Shown piece after piece: positions 27,588 to 38,647 of a stretch of DNA of 64,000 nucleotides. Source of the stretch: Macrobrachium rosenbergii (lineage: Eukaryota > Arthropoda > Malacostraca > Decapoda > Palaemonidae). Below the pieces are notes generated by a model. The model saw nothing but the letters and a program-made list of their open reading frames with translations. It was not told the DNA's origin and did no database searches. Within the stretch, counting starts at the first letter, position 1; each line of letters starts with the position of its first letter. The translations under genes were made by a program, and so were the position numbers. Location: assembly GCF_040412425.1 (NCBI RefSeq), contig NC_089767.1, forward strand, positions 39,874,509 to 39,938,508, given 5' to 3'.

Positions 27588-27910
27588 ATAATGAGTAAAC
27601 TGTAAATGGTATTTATAAATTGAATTTCATTGAATGTTTTGTAATCTCCTCATTTACTTTTTTTTTAATACAAATTTATCTCAGTGCTCTTCAACAGAGA
27701 TAAGGTTATGTTTCTAATTTATAAAATGGCCTTCAGGACGGGAAAACCCCACTGCTTTGTTAACTTATTTTAAGTTATACGGGAAAAGAAATAAAAATAT
27801 TTTCTTTGAAGATAAAAGCGTGGAGAGGAAGTTTTTTTTATTAGCACTGGTCATTGGGAGTGACGCTTTAGTGATGTATGTTTTGGACGTTCTAAGGCTG
27901 TATGGTAAGG

Positions 27911-28220
27911 AATGGAAAATAAAATTTAGGCCAAAGGCCAAGTGCTGGGACCTATTGGGTCATTCAGTGCTGAAAGGGACATTGAGGGTAAAAAGGTTTT
28001 AAAAGTTTAACAGGAGGAAAACCTCAAAGCAGTTGCACTATGAAATAATTGTTAGGAGAGGGTGGATAGCAAGATGGAAGAAAGATAATGTGAATGGAGG
28101 TAGAGTAAAAGGAATGAAAGGGGTTGCAGCTGGGGACCGAAGGGACGATGCTAAGAACCTTAATCTTAAGTAATGTCTACAGTGTACCGCGTGAGGTGCA
28201 CTGACGGCACTGTCAACCAT
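27911..28220 (+). mobile_element. SINE-like family A element
   Basis: Contains AATTTAGGCCAAAGGCCAAG, GTCATTCAGTGCTGAAA, AACAGGAGGAAAACCTCAAA, TTGTTAGGAGAGGGTGGA and the terminal GAGGTGCACTGACGGCACT. About 310 bp, intronic, sense to the gene. Non-coding. Confidence 0.88.
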
Positions 28221-28449
28221 ACTGGAGTTCTTCTAAGGTCGTACTCTTGTGGTGATCATAATTAATTTCTTAATTTTGAAAATTCCCTACGTTTAAGAAA
28301 TTTCAGTTTCGTCCATCGCTGCGAACATGAAATATAACTAAAATGTTCCAGTTTAAGACTGACAAATCTGATAACTGCAATGTAGGAATGACAGTAATCT
28401 ATACCTTGAGAACCACTAATGGATCCAGAAAAATTTCATGGGCAGCTAC

Positions 28450-28550
28450 AAATTTTCATATTGTACATATATATATGTATATATTCATACATATATGTAT
28501 AACACATACACACACACACACATATATATATAATATACATACATATAAAA
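28450..28550. repeat. Mixed TA/CA microsatellite
   Basis: Short interrupted TA, CATA and CA runs in intron 2. The 152-codon frame across it (28343-28801) has no recognisable domain. Confidence 0.8.
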
Positions 28551-29102
28551 TTTTCTCAAAATTTTGTTATTTCTATAATAGGTTTTTTATTTTTTCCCAT
28601 TTTTATATTTCTCATTTACGTTATCATTATCTAAATCTTCAATATTATTATTTTGTTATTATTTTTCATGGGGGGACGTACCCAGGTGGCCCCCCCATCC
28701 TTGGATCCGCTAGTGCTGAGAACCACTCAAAACTGACATGTCATTACCCTTTAAACACCCTCCTTGCTGTACCCCCGCCAAACCCCTTTCGCATTGTGTG
28801 AAACCTCTCGGAATTCCCGTTGACTTTTGCACTCCCTGACCTCATTTATCATCTTCTGTATCTTATCCTCCCTGGCTGTCGATGATCGATCCTCCCCTGA
28901 GCAAAGATCAAGGATGTTTCAGTTTATCTTCTTCGCGACTTTAAATTGGGAAACATTTTCCAGCCTTTCAGATTGAGTGTTTGTTATTATTTTTTTTTTT
29001 CGTTCTATCCTGCTTCTAATGTGGCGTTTGGGATTGCAATTTTTTTTTTTTTTATTCTATCAGGAAAGTCAAATACACATACACGCTCGGGTGTTGTTGT
29101 TT

Positions 29103-29183
29103 GAGTGTATTTTCATATACAAGGTCCCTTAAACATATTTGATCGACCTTGGTCATATAGCAAGGGCAGTATATTCGCGTATA

Positions 29184-29242
<59 letters not shown>

Positions 29243-29388
29243 CATTTCCTTCCTGAATTTAAATTTCTTGTTTGTGTTGTAAACACTTTTTCGTTTACTG
29301 AGCTATTGAGTGCATTGTCATACAAAAGGTCCTTTAAATACATTTAAAGGACCTTGGTCATATAGTAAGGGCAGTACATTCGCCTATA

Positions 29389-29474
<86 letters not shown>

Positions 29475-29545
29475 CGAAACATCTCCTTCCTGTATTTAAA
29501 TTTCTTGTTTGCCTAGTAAACACTTTTTCGTTTATTGGGCTATCT
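29103..29545. repeat. Roughly 205-240 bp tandem duplication, each copy with a TA array
   Basis: Copy 1 (29103-29307) and copy 2 (29308-29545) share GACCTTGGTCATATAG, AAGGGCAGTA, a TA array at the same internal place, TTTAAATTTCTTGTTTG and AAACACTTTTTCGTTTA. The TA array is longer in copy 2. The start of copy 2 contains a perfect 14-bp-arm palindrome (29326-29355, AAGGTCCTTTAAAT around an AC centre) that copy 1 has only in decayed form. Confidence 0.93.
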
Positions 29546-29763
29546 ATCAAACTTGTTTTTCTTTTTCGTACATATCTCATTCAGGAGGCTTTTAATGCAG
29601 GAACCCGTCACTGAACTCCAAAACACGACTTTATCATGTTTGTCAAAGCGTCAGCATTGTTTCGCTGATAAGCACTGATAACATCAACTCATAAAAAAAT
29701 TAGGATTGAAGTATTTTCCATCTGGTGGCTGGTAGCAGATAGCGATTATCGTGAGTCAACATG

Positions 29764-29765
<2 letters not shown>

Positions 29766-29811
<46 letters not shown>
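29766..29811. repeat. CT array
   Basis: A pure dinucleotide tract in intron 2. Confidence 0.95.
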
Positions 29812-29813
<2 letters not shown>

Positions 29814-30043
29814 AGAACCTTATGTAAGTAGGTCACTTAGATTAGATAATGGCACAGAATCGGCTGTATCAACAAGGAACGGACGGAGTTCCTTGCAGGA
29901 TCAGAAGAGCCCTTTCGAGATAGCCTTGGGTTTGTAGTGGCTTTCGTGCCAAGGGGATAATTATGTGGCGAGCGTCCTTGGTACTGACTGGTCCTTCGAG
30001 TGTTTAAAATCAACCATTTGGAATAAAGTTGCTGTTTCAGTTT

Positions 30044-30310
30044 GAGTTTTCTGTCCGCCCTCAGATCTGAAACACTACAGAGGCTAGAGGGCTGCAAATT
30101 GGTATGTTGATCATCCACCCTCCAATCATCAAACGTACCAAATTGCAGCCCTCTAGCCTCAGTGGCTTTTATTTTATTTAAGGTTTAGGCTAGCCATAAT
30201 CGTGATTCTGGCAACGATATAGGATAGACCACCAACGGGCCGTGGTTAAAGTTTCATGGGCCGCGGCTCACACAGCATTATACCGAGACCACCGAAAGAT
30301 AGATCTATTT
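30044..30310 (-). mobile_element. Hairpin family C element, copy 3 (minus, truncated)
   Basis: Runs from GAGTTTTCTGTCCGCCCTCA through the hairpin (about 30075-30172) to ACCACCGAAAGATAGATCTA. The outer segment containing GTACAGAAAA...GCGCC is missing at its right end, and the left end has lost the sequence between the terminus and the CCGCCCTCAG block. Confidence 0.78.
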
Positions 30311-30512
30311 TAGATTCAGCTATAAAATACACTTTAAATATCTATGAAAATATAGATTTGGCTCAAATAGCATTCATAGTTTTAAATTTTACTTTTAAAT
30401 ATAAAAATACACTCTTTAAATAGCTATGAAAATGTAGATTTAACTCCAATAGCATTCATAGTTTTAAATTTTACGTTTAAATATAAAATGCACTCTTTAA
30501 ATAGCTATAAAA
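30311..30512. repeat. AT-rich tandem repeat, period about 80-85 bp, about 2.4 copies
   Basis: Successive copies share CACTCTTTAAATAGCTATGA, AATAGCATTCATAGTTTTAA and ATTTTAC(T/G)TTTAAATATA. The third copy stops after the first third. Confidence 0.88.
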
Positions 30513-30974
30513 ATAGCACATGGGTCTACCCCATTCTCTTCCATACCATACGCCATTGACTGTCCTACCCCTCCCACTCAGATATTTCTACAGCACCGAA
30601 CTCTATATTTAAAACCGAAGGTCCTCTAAAACGCTTCATACGAAAATAGCAACGCCAATTGAACGAAGACGGAAAGACATAGATAAATAGTACAGAACAG
30701 AAAGAATATTCGAGTAGTTTATCAACACTGGACCCTCTGACTCCCTGTGACAGATATGTTAGATTCAGAAGTGATTTTCGGCCCATGCACCCTTTCACCC
30801 TATGTCAGAATGTTATCCCCCCCGCCCGTCCAAAATTGTCTGCCTCAAAAAGTGAATTCCAAACAATATGCAACAAAATACTATCACAAACACACAAGCT
30901 ATCGGGGAGACAGCCCAGCGTGACCTCTCAGTGATGCAGACCGATCCACACTGCGTTTTTGTGTGGTTCTAGAG

Positions 30975-31069
30975 CCAGTTTGAGCCCCCCAGTCTGTGGT
31001 CCCAATTTCCACCCCCCATAACTCTGAAATCCCCCCTAGGGGGGATTCCCCCAAGGTTGAGAACCACTG
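30975..31069 (-). mobile_element. Short hAT-type MITE with 8-bp target duplication
   Basis: A 95-bp element flanked by the identical octamer TTCTAGAG (30967-30974 and 31070-31077). On the minus strand it starts CAGTGGTTCTCAACC and ends GGCTCAAACTGG. CAGTGGTTCTCAA is the widespread terminal repeat of Charlie/Buster-like hAT elements, and CTCTAGAA is a typical hAT target. The interior is G/C-run rich with a CCCCCCTAGGGGGG palindrome. Too short to code; no partner transposase is in the window. Confidence 0.9.
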
Positions 31070-31562
31070 TTCTAGAGGAAAAAACGCTATAGGAGGGTGA
31101 CTGAGCGTACATCTCCCAAAATTCCAGTTCACAAATTGTAAAACAGGAACCGCTTGTTCTATAAAAAAAAAAAAGATTGTAAATGGCGATAGTAATAATG
31201 AAATAGATAAAGCATCACTGCCTAAAGTGCGAAAAGAATGTAATTGTAGTTTCGCTGTCTTGGCTAACTTAAACATGTTGCATGATATATGATAATTCGG
31301 CTTCCCATAACCTTAACCCCTTTTCTTGTCTTCCGAGTTATTCCCAACCCTTTTTTGTCTCTTATAATTTTTCTTTTCTTCTTTGTTTTTCGTTTTTTTT
31401 TTACCAATGCTCTCATTAAGGCTCCATCCCGTCCTTGCTCTAAAATGGATTTCTGTATCAATATTCTCCACGATATCTTATCAGATTTTTTTTTTTCATC
31501 CAACCTCATTTCAAACTTTTCCATTGCAGGATTCATTGCACGGTCTTGCATTCCCTTGGAAC

Positions 31563-32330
31563 TGCAGACGGGAACTGGAACACGTTATCATTTATTTTTA
31601 GTACGGGCTTATTTCCTTTATTTTTTTATACAGAAACTGGTAAACTTCACCATTTGTATGTCTAAATGTATGGGTTTATTTCCTTTTTTTTTTATACAGA
31701 AACTGGGAAACCTTAAAATTTCAGTTTGTAAATGTATGGGTTTATTTCATTTTTTCCGTACAGGAACTGGAAAACCTCACCATTTATTTTTATGAATGTA
31801 TGGGTTTGTTTCATTTACTTTTTTTTTACCATACAGAAACTGGAAAACCTCAAAATTTGAATTTGTAAATGTATGGGTTTATTTCTTTCTTCCATACAGA
31901 AACTGGAAAACCTCACTATTTGTATGTGTGAATGTATCAGTTTATTTCTTTCTTCCATACAGAAACTGGAAAACCTCACCATTTGTATGTGTGAATGTAT
32001 CAGTTTATTTCTTTCTTCCATACAGAAACTGGAAAACCTCACCATTTGCACGTGTGAATGTATGGGTTTATTTCTTTTCCATACAGAAACTGGAAAACCT
32101 CACCATTTGTATGTGTGAATGTATGAGTTTATTTCTTTTCCATAGAGAAACTAGAAAACCTCACAATTTGTACGTGTGAATGTATGGGTTTATTTCTTTC
32201 TTCCATACAGAAACTGGAAAACCTCACCATTTGTATGTGTGAATGTATGGGTTTATTTCTTTTCCCATACAGAAACTGGAAAACCTCACAATTTCTGTTC
32301 GTAAATGTCTGGGCTTACCCCCTTTATTTT
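31563..32330. repeat. Intronic minisatellite, about 12 units of 60-66 bp, next to a splice acceptor
   Basis: Units read (TTTATTTCTTTCTTCC)ATACAG then AAACTGGAAAACCTCACC, ATTTGTATGTGTGAATGTAT and GGGTTTATTTC. Eleven clear units plus a divergent first one; the central ones are nearly identical. Each unit contains a pyrimidine tract followed by ACAG, an acceptor-like signal. The true exon acceptor at 32347 falls about one period after the last unit, in register with these signals. Frames over it are open for long stretches only because the unit lacks stops in those frames. Confidence 0.95.
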
Positions 32331-32347
32331 TTCTCGTTTATTTCCAG

Positions 32348-32426
32348 ACCTCTCAGAAGATCAGGACCCCTCCACCTCAGTCGCGACTACAAGCTGGAGA
32401 AGAAGAGACTGTATCCCGACGAGTGA
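32348..32426 (+). CDS. REDD1/DDIT4 family protein, last exon with stop
   Basis: Acceptor TTTATTTCCAG|A, phase 2. The exon completes a Lys and then encodes PLRRSGPLHLSRDYKLEKKRL with YPDE and TGA. The LEKKRLYPDE tail matches the family's conserved KKxLY segment (vertebrate IKKKLYSSE) that closes the RTP801 domain; Lys/Tyr of this motif are reported as important for TORC1 inhibition by human REDD1. The linker between the Trp of the preceding exon and this tail is shorter than in the human protein. Exon lengths 184+156+79 give 139 in-frame codons including the stop. Confidence 0.93.
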
Positions 32427-33337
32427 TGATTGGTGGTGAGGCTGGCCTACCGCACCCCCCACCCCCTCTGAAGACCTTAGACTCATCATCACCCCTTTCT
32501 TCAGCATCTCTCGTTCTCTGTCTGTCTGTCTTGTCTGTCTCTCTCCCCTTTCAAGAGCTGTTGACCAGCTATAGCTGTTCGTACGATCAGTACAACCAAA
32601 ACCCCCTTACTCGTCACTTCGGGAAAAGCAAAACAGTATTCCTTATACTCCAATATAGTTAGGAGCTGGAGTAATATAATGTTTGGTGTAGTGTTTAAAT
32701 GCCAAGTCTGTATGTATGTGTGTGCGTAGTCTTTGCGCCATCTACTGTTGGTCTAAGGCTTGTTTTTTTTTTTTTTTTTCAGTCGGGCCGTCTGATTGCC
32801 ACACAAATAAGTGAGCTACACCTGATTAATACTATTCATGTCACTTTTATTCACTGCTTGTTATTTCACTCCATTCATAAGTCACTGAGATAAACGAACT
32901 TATTTTTTGTCCTTGTCATAGACTGAATAGCTGTAATTTTTCAAACAAATTTTATGAAGCAGCGGTTTTTCTATTACTTGTATTGTGCGCTCCTAAAAGC
33001 TTGAGGTAATGTCTCATCAAAAGTATTCGTGCAGACAAATGAAACATCTCCTCTTGGGTAGAAAGAGTATTGTTATTTTGTTCATTTGTTCTTCATCTCA
33101 GCGTGTAGTCTGCATTACATTACGATCCAGAATCATTTGTATTTTTGTATCTTTCATGTGATTCGTATTGATTAAAATGATATTAACTCTCTTTCCTGTT
33201 CATTTTCATCTGTTATGTTTATCATCACGACGAGTCTTAATGGTAACTGTTCTTGAAATTCCTGGTTTAAAAAAAATATATTTGGTTTGTGTGTTGGGGT
33301 CAGAATAGTCCGATTTACGTTCAAGAATATATATATA

Positions 33338-33435
<98 letters not shown>

Positions 33436-33725
33436 CATACAAATATAAATGTTTTTAGATAACATTTCATAACTGCATCTTACACGGTAAGAATGAACCT
33501 GTCAGGAATCCTTTGTTCGAGAACTTAATTTTTTATAAATGACACCGTTCTCGATTGGTCATAGCAAGCTTTGACTATTATTTTGAAATCTGCTAATTTG
33601 CCTAATAATAATAACGAGCACTACTGCTCACTAACTGTTGGTACTGTCACTGTATTGTAGCTGAATTAAACTGCTTCACTCTGTACGAATTCCCTTCATT
33701 AATAAAAAGAATGACCTTAAATGGT
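32427..33725 (+). other. Probable 3' UTR of the REDD1-like gene
   Basis: Follows the stop without other exon signals. Candidate poly(A) signals are ATTAAA (33171-33176) and AATAAA (33701-33706). A long TA array (about 33326-33430) lies between them, so the earlier signal would exclude it from the mRNA. Which signal is used cannot be told from sequence. Confidence 0.4.
33326..33430. repeat. TA array
   Basis: About 105 bp of TA with one TGTG interruption, ending in CATA units. Confidence 0.96.
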
Positions 33726-33879
33726 ACACAGGATTATTATAATTCACGATGAAAAGTCTTTACAGTCCCACTTCCTCCAAATGTCATAAAGTTCAAACAA
33801 AAACAAAAGTACCTAAGATATTTCCACTTCCAGATTTTGTCTAAATGTAGCAATGAGTCCCCTAGGAAGCGAATACTAT

Positions 33880-34012
33880 CTATCTACCTATCTGACTATC
33901 TATCTGTCTATCTATTAATCTCTCTATCTATTTATACATTTATCCATCTATCAGTCTCTCTATCTACCTATCTATCCATCTATCAATCTCTCTATCTATC
34001 TATCTCTCGTAT
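33880..34012. repeat. Degenerate CTAT tetranucleotide array
   Basis: CTATCTAT runs interrupted by CTGT, CTAC and TTAT variants. The Ile/Tyr/Leu/Ser frame over it is an artefact. Confidence 0.9.
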
Positions 34013-35674
34013 CACATCACATACATAAACCTTTACGCATGTCTAACTGTTTCACTCGTTCGCTCATTAACTAGTCCCTCATTAACGCGCGTATCGTTCT
34101 GCTGAAGCGATTGGCCCGAACGGTTGCAGAGTGGGTGGGTGTGGGAGCGTATGTACCTCCTAGAATAGCAAAGAGAAAAAAAAAACAAATAAAAAAAAAA
34201 CAAACTCTAGATTACAGTCGTATTATCGTCAGAGTGTAATTTAAACCGTGTGTGTAGATTTATTCGCTTGGAAGATGTCTAACAGACAGCTTGATTGAAA
34301 ATTATTGCCAAAGGTTATATAGTACAATTAACGCAGTTACCAGTCACTTTAATAATCAGTTATATGCATCAGCTGTGAGGCAACGAGACAATATGCAACA
34401 CCTTTTCAAGGATGCTTTTTGTCAAGCAAATACTGAACGCAGGAATAAATTCCTTATCTTGCCATGTATCCTAAAATTGAATTAACAGCTAGGGTAGAGG
34501 AACATACCACAATGTGTTTCTGCTGTTCAAGCAGACTGCCACAAACCGCATCTAGATTGCAAGCAATTTGCTAAATGAATGTGCAACAACAACAAAGTTC
34601 AAAATCACCGACTCGTATTTATGATTTGGTGCCAACCACAACGCTAATACGTAACCCTTCAGTACATTTCCTGATAACCAGAGAGCAATATAACATGGAT
34701 TGCCCAAGAGAGCGAAGTGCATGGTCTCATTAAGCCACAAACAACGCCTCATGGCAGCTGATATGAGCCTCTTGGAAAATCACTCAGTCGTAGTTTGCTA
34801 AAGACCTCCAGTTCTAAATGGGCCCTTACTAGGTCCTAAGTAAACTCGAGAGACATAAATGAAATCCAGGATAAGGAAACGTTTTTCTGAAGAAAGCCAG
34901 TTGCCTCCCCACAACACTGAAAGAGATTATCCTATACTGCAGCATAATTTGTCAAACTAGGGTTAGAGATCTTCCAAGTGGATTGAAAACGAAAAGAAAA
35001 TAGACAGTCTTTGAGTTACCGAACTGTGTAAGGGTGAGATAGATGATTCCAGTATATTTTGCTATTTGAATATATTCCAGTTGATGCTTGTTCTTATTGT
35101 ATAACAAACGATGTGTGTATGGGTTTACATACGATGGCGTTCTAGTGTACCTCTAAATTGTCTTGAAATCTTATGTACTCTACATGTGACAATTGCGTTA
35201 AAAATCATTATCAAGATTTGACAGGAAACAGCATAATGAAAATCATTATTTTGTTTACAATTCGCTTCAGACTTGTCAATGTTAAAACATATTTTGGACT
35301 TAGTCGCTTTAGGAAATTGGGATAAACCCGGTGGAAGTTCATTTCAAGTATATTTTTTTATACGAAGAGTAAATGTATTAACGATAAACATTGCTACCTA
35401 AGACTGAAGTAGATGATAAAAGAACGATGACTGAATAGATTAAATAGGTCAGCGTCGAGTGTGTTGAATAAGTAATGCAAAAGTTCAAGGATAAAATGGT
35501 TAATGATCGCAATAAGCCTGCCTTAGGAGTGAGAACAAATCTGCATGAAGGAAATGAATATTGCAAAAATGAATGAATTAATACAACCTGTCAAATACTG
35601 TCTCTAACCATACGTCATTTTTCCCCAGATGCTCAAATCGTCTTGTTTCGGTTAAAATTGCTTTAATAGAATTC
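34013..35674. other. Intergenic, no gene recognised
   Basis: No repeat or supported exon. The 64-codon frame at 34291-34485 (MIENYCQRLYSTINAV start) has ordinary protein-like composition but matches nothing I recognise and has no obvious splice context. Confidence 0.5.
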
Positions 35675-35997
35675 TTGAACTGAACTGAACATAGAATTCA
35701 GGCCAAAGGCCATGCACTGGGGCCAAGGAGGTCATTCAGCGCTGAAACGGAAATTGACAGAAGAACGGTTTGAAAGGTGTAACAGGAGGAAAACCTCAAA
35801 GCAGTTGCACTATGAATCAGTTGTTAGGAGAGGGTTGAGGAAAGTAAGATGGAAGAAAGAGAATATGAAAGGAGGTACAGTAAAAGGAACGAAAGGGATT
35901 GCAGCTAGGGGCCTTAAGAAGGCACGCTGCAAAGAACCTTAAGTAATGCCTACAGTGCACCGCATGAGGTGCACTGACGGCACTTCCCCTATATGGG
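35675..35997 (+). mobile_element. SINE-like family A element
   Basis: A full-length copy: GAATTCAGGCCAAAGGCCAT, GTCATTCAGCGCTGAAACGG, AACAGGAGGAAAACCTCAAA and the terminal CCGCATGAGGTGCACTGACG. It is preceded by a short TGAACTGAAC run. The 76-codon frame inside it is not a gene. Confidence 0.9.
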
Positions 35998-36981
35998 AGA
36001 ATAAAATTCTTTCAAACTTTCGGTAGGGGAGTCAAATAACAATAGATTTTACGAAATTCATTCAACCGCGCATCTCTTTAATATCAAGAAATGTCATAAA
36101 TTTCCTCATTGAAATATGGAGCCACATGGGAACTCTTGGGGGAAATTCAGGATAAAGAATTGCCCTAATCAATGTCCTTAACATCATAAATGGTCCTAGA
36201 ACATTTAATGTCGTGAAATATACTGTCTTAGTTCCGAGGCAGACATGAATGTTGCTAAAACTAATGCGTGATCACAAATGCGCATGCGCAAATGACACTG
36301 AATTATTTAAATTCCTCAAGAATTCATTCGGCGTGATGCTAAATCAGGTGACTGATCTTTAAATATTAGGGGAAAAAAATCTAGAACTGTAATTTGGTTT
36401 AATTAGAGATATTGGCACATTAATTGTATACGTTATTTATTCTAGCAGAAATTATATTTTTATAATCGGATTTGAAATATTTATTGTAATTACTACTTAC
36501 TGGAAAATTTTATTTGTAATTGGCTATGAGCTAAATTCCTCACAGTGAAATCAGGTATTTGTCACAGCCTAATCAGACCTTCCACCAGCTTCTAATCCCC
36601 CGTAAAGGGGGCATCACTTCCTCAAGGATTCGGTAATATGAGAAATAACAAGTACAGACTGATGTGCATGTCCATAGTTACATGAGTTTTTTTTTATATA
36701 TCACTTTAGAAAGATGTCGGCCATCAAACATAGCCAATCTTCCTTGTATATTAGATTGCTAAGTAATAAACTTTCCTTTTTTGTAAGAATATTTCCTTAA
36801 CCTGCAATAGTTTATGGTTTGTTATGGTGTTTTTGATAATTAAATTTTTTTGGAAAAAAATTTATTTGTTATATTTTATACAATTAGATTTTTTGGGGAA
36901 AGTTAGTAATGGAGAGAAAAGGACAACTTGTAAAATTGTGTTTGTGTCTTTCCCATAAAAAAGCAAATCTATGCACTGTCT

Positions 36982-37044
<63 letters not shown>

Positions 37045-37947
37045 TCCTATGAAAACTAATTACATAAAAAAATGAATGACTACTACATACATAAAATAAA
37101 AACAAACAAATAAAGGAACTAACTAAAAGGTTACAATGTCACAAACTCCTGGTTTGTGCAAACCACAAAATGAGTTAGTGGGGTAAACATTGTAACTGGT
37201 TATTCACTGCGTAGGGACCACACACACAAAAACACTGACGCCCAAAAACACACACACACACACATACTCACATACTCACATACATAACTGTTTGCCAACA
37301 GTGTTTTCCAAGGACAAACCTCCAAGTAATACTTTTCTTGTTCATTAAGTATTCGGTGGTTCTTGGTGACTTGAGATTTCATTATTTTTGAGATATATAT
37401 TTTTAATATATATATATATATATTCAACGATATAGTAACAAAACCAATCAATGCAACAATATAGAAGGAAGATATATTATATATATATATTTTTTTTTTT
37501 TTTTTTTTAATATATTATATATATAATATAACGATAGGCAGTAACAAAACCAATCAATGTAATAACGACAGAAGGAAGAATTTATGTATATATATGTGTA
37601 TATATATATACATACATATCTATATATATACATATATTATCAGCTAAAACCACAGGAAAATTCTAGAAAGAAACGACAGCGTACCAAACTCCTTTGTGTA
37701 AATAACACATCTTCGGGGCCCAAAGTTTGTGTGTGTGTGTGTGTGTGTGTGTGAGTGTGTGCGCGTGTGTGTGTATCTGTGACCGCCCATTATCGACTAA
37801 TTATCGTTATTCTAATTTAACTGAGTCACTGAGTACTAATCAAACTCCATCTTATGTGCATTGTTTCGTAATTCTCCCAGCGAAAAATATTCATGAAAAC
37901 TAGAAAATTCTGCAATTGCTATATCAGACTGTGTAAGTTCAAATAGG
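35998..37947. other. Intergenic with arrays and a nested hairpin
   Basis: Contains a CT array (about 36986-37041) and nested inverted repeats at 37130-37196 (GTTACAATGT/ACATTGTAAC enclosing TGGTTTG-TG-CAAACCA). A duplicated segment carries AGTAACAAAACCAATCAATG (near 37433 and 37540) around a TA/T-run. There is also a GT array (about 37725-37775). No gene is recognised. Confidence 0.55.
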
Positions 37948-38197
37948 AATGGAATGGAATATAGAGTTTAGGCCAAAGGCCAACCACTGGGACCTATGAG
38001 GTCACTCAGCGCCGGAAAGGAAATTGCGAGGAGGTAGGTTTGAAAGGTGTAACGGGAGGAAAACCTCAAAGAAATAATTGTTAGGAGAGGGTGGACAGCA
38101 AGATACGAGAAAGATAATGACAGGGACGCTGTAAAGAACATTTAGTAATGCCTGCAGTGCACCCCGTGAGGTGCACTGACGGCACTAACCCCTTACG
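37948..38197 (+). mobile_element. SINE-like family A element, internally deleted
   Basis: Same landmarks as the other copies. The GCAGTTGCACTATG block after AAACCTCAAAG is missing, and so is the segment between AGAAAGATAATG and GGGACGCTG. It ends GAGGTGCACTGACGGCACTA. Confidence 0.88.
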
Positions 38198-38599
38198 AGG
38201 GAAAGTTCAGATAATACAATTGCATCACTCCGAAAGAATACAAGGTAGGCGTCGTCCTTCAGAGGCCGAAAGGAACTCAAATATCAACGAGAGAAAGTCG
38301 GACGGATTCCTCCGGGGTGACAGGCACAAGTCTATCTTTGTCACCTCTCCAAGTTTCATGTTTTATCTCCCCTGATACGAGCGTGTTATCGCTGGTGTGT
38401 GTGTGTGCGCGCGTGTGTGTGCATGTGTTTTTATGCTGTACGCTTTAAAAAAAGCTTTGCCATTATCGTGACAGTCGACAGTCGAAAAATCCGGACCAGG
38501 ATGCAATCGACCACCTGCTGAGACGAGGATAAATCTGAGTACTGTTTTTGTCAGATTTATTGATAGGGAAATGTTTTTAATCAGTGGGGCCTCGGACTC

Positions 38600-38647
<48 letters not shown>

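Larger units (their letters stand above)
26504..32347 (+). other. Intron 2 of the REDD1-like gene
   Basis: A 5844-bp GT-AG intron (GTGAGT ... TTTATTTCCAG), phase 2. It has absorbed many repeats: family C copies (27220-27587 and 30044-30310), a family A SINE (27911-28220), a tandem duplication with TA arrays (29103-29545), a CT array (about 29766-29811), an 80-bp-period tandem repeat (30311-30512), a hAT-type MITE (30975-31069) and a minisatellite at its 3' end. No other gene was found inside it. Confidence 0.88.

Noticed and set aside
31796..32179. A 127-codon frame with repeated YRNWKTS motifs, resembling a repeat protein
   Set aside because: It is the translated 62-bp minisatellite unit; it lies in the last intron of the REDD1-like gene and ends before the exon.
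34291..34485. Possible small gene with MIENYCQRLYSTINAV start
   Set aside because: Protein-like composition only; no homology recognised and no splice or poly(A) context supports it.
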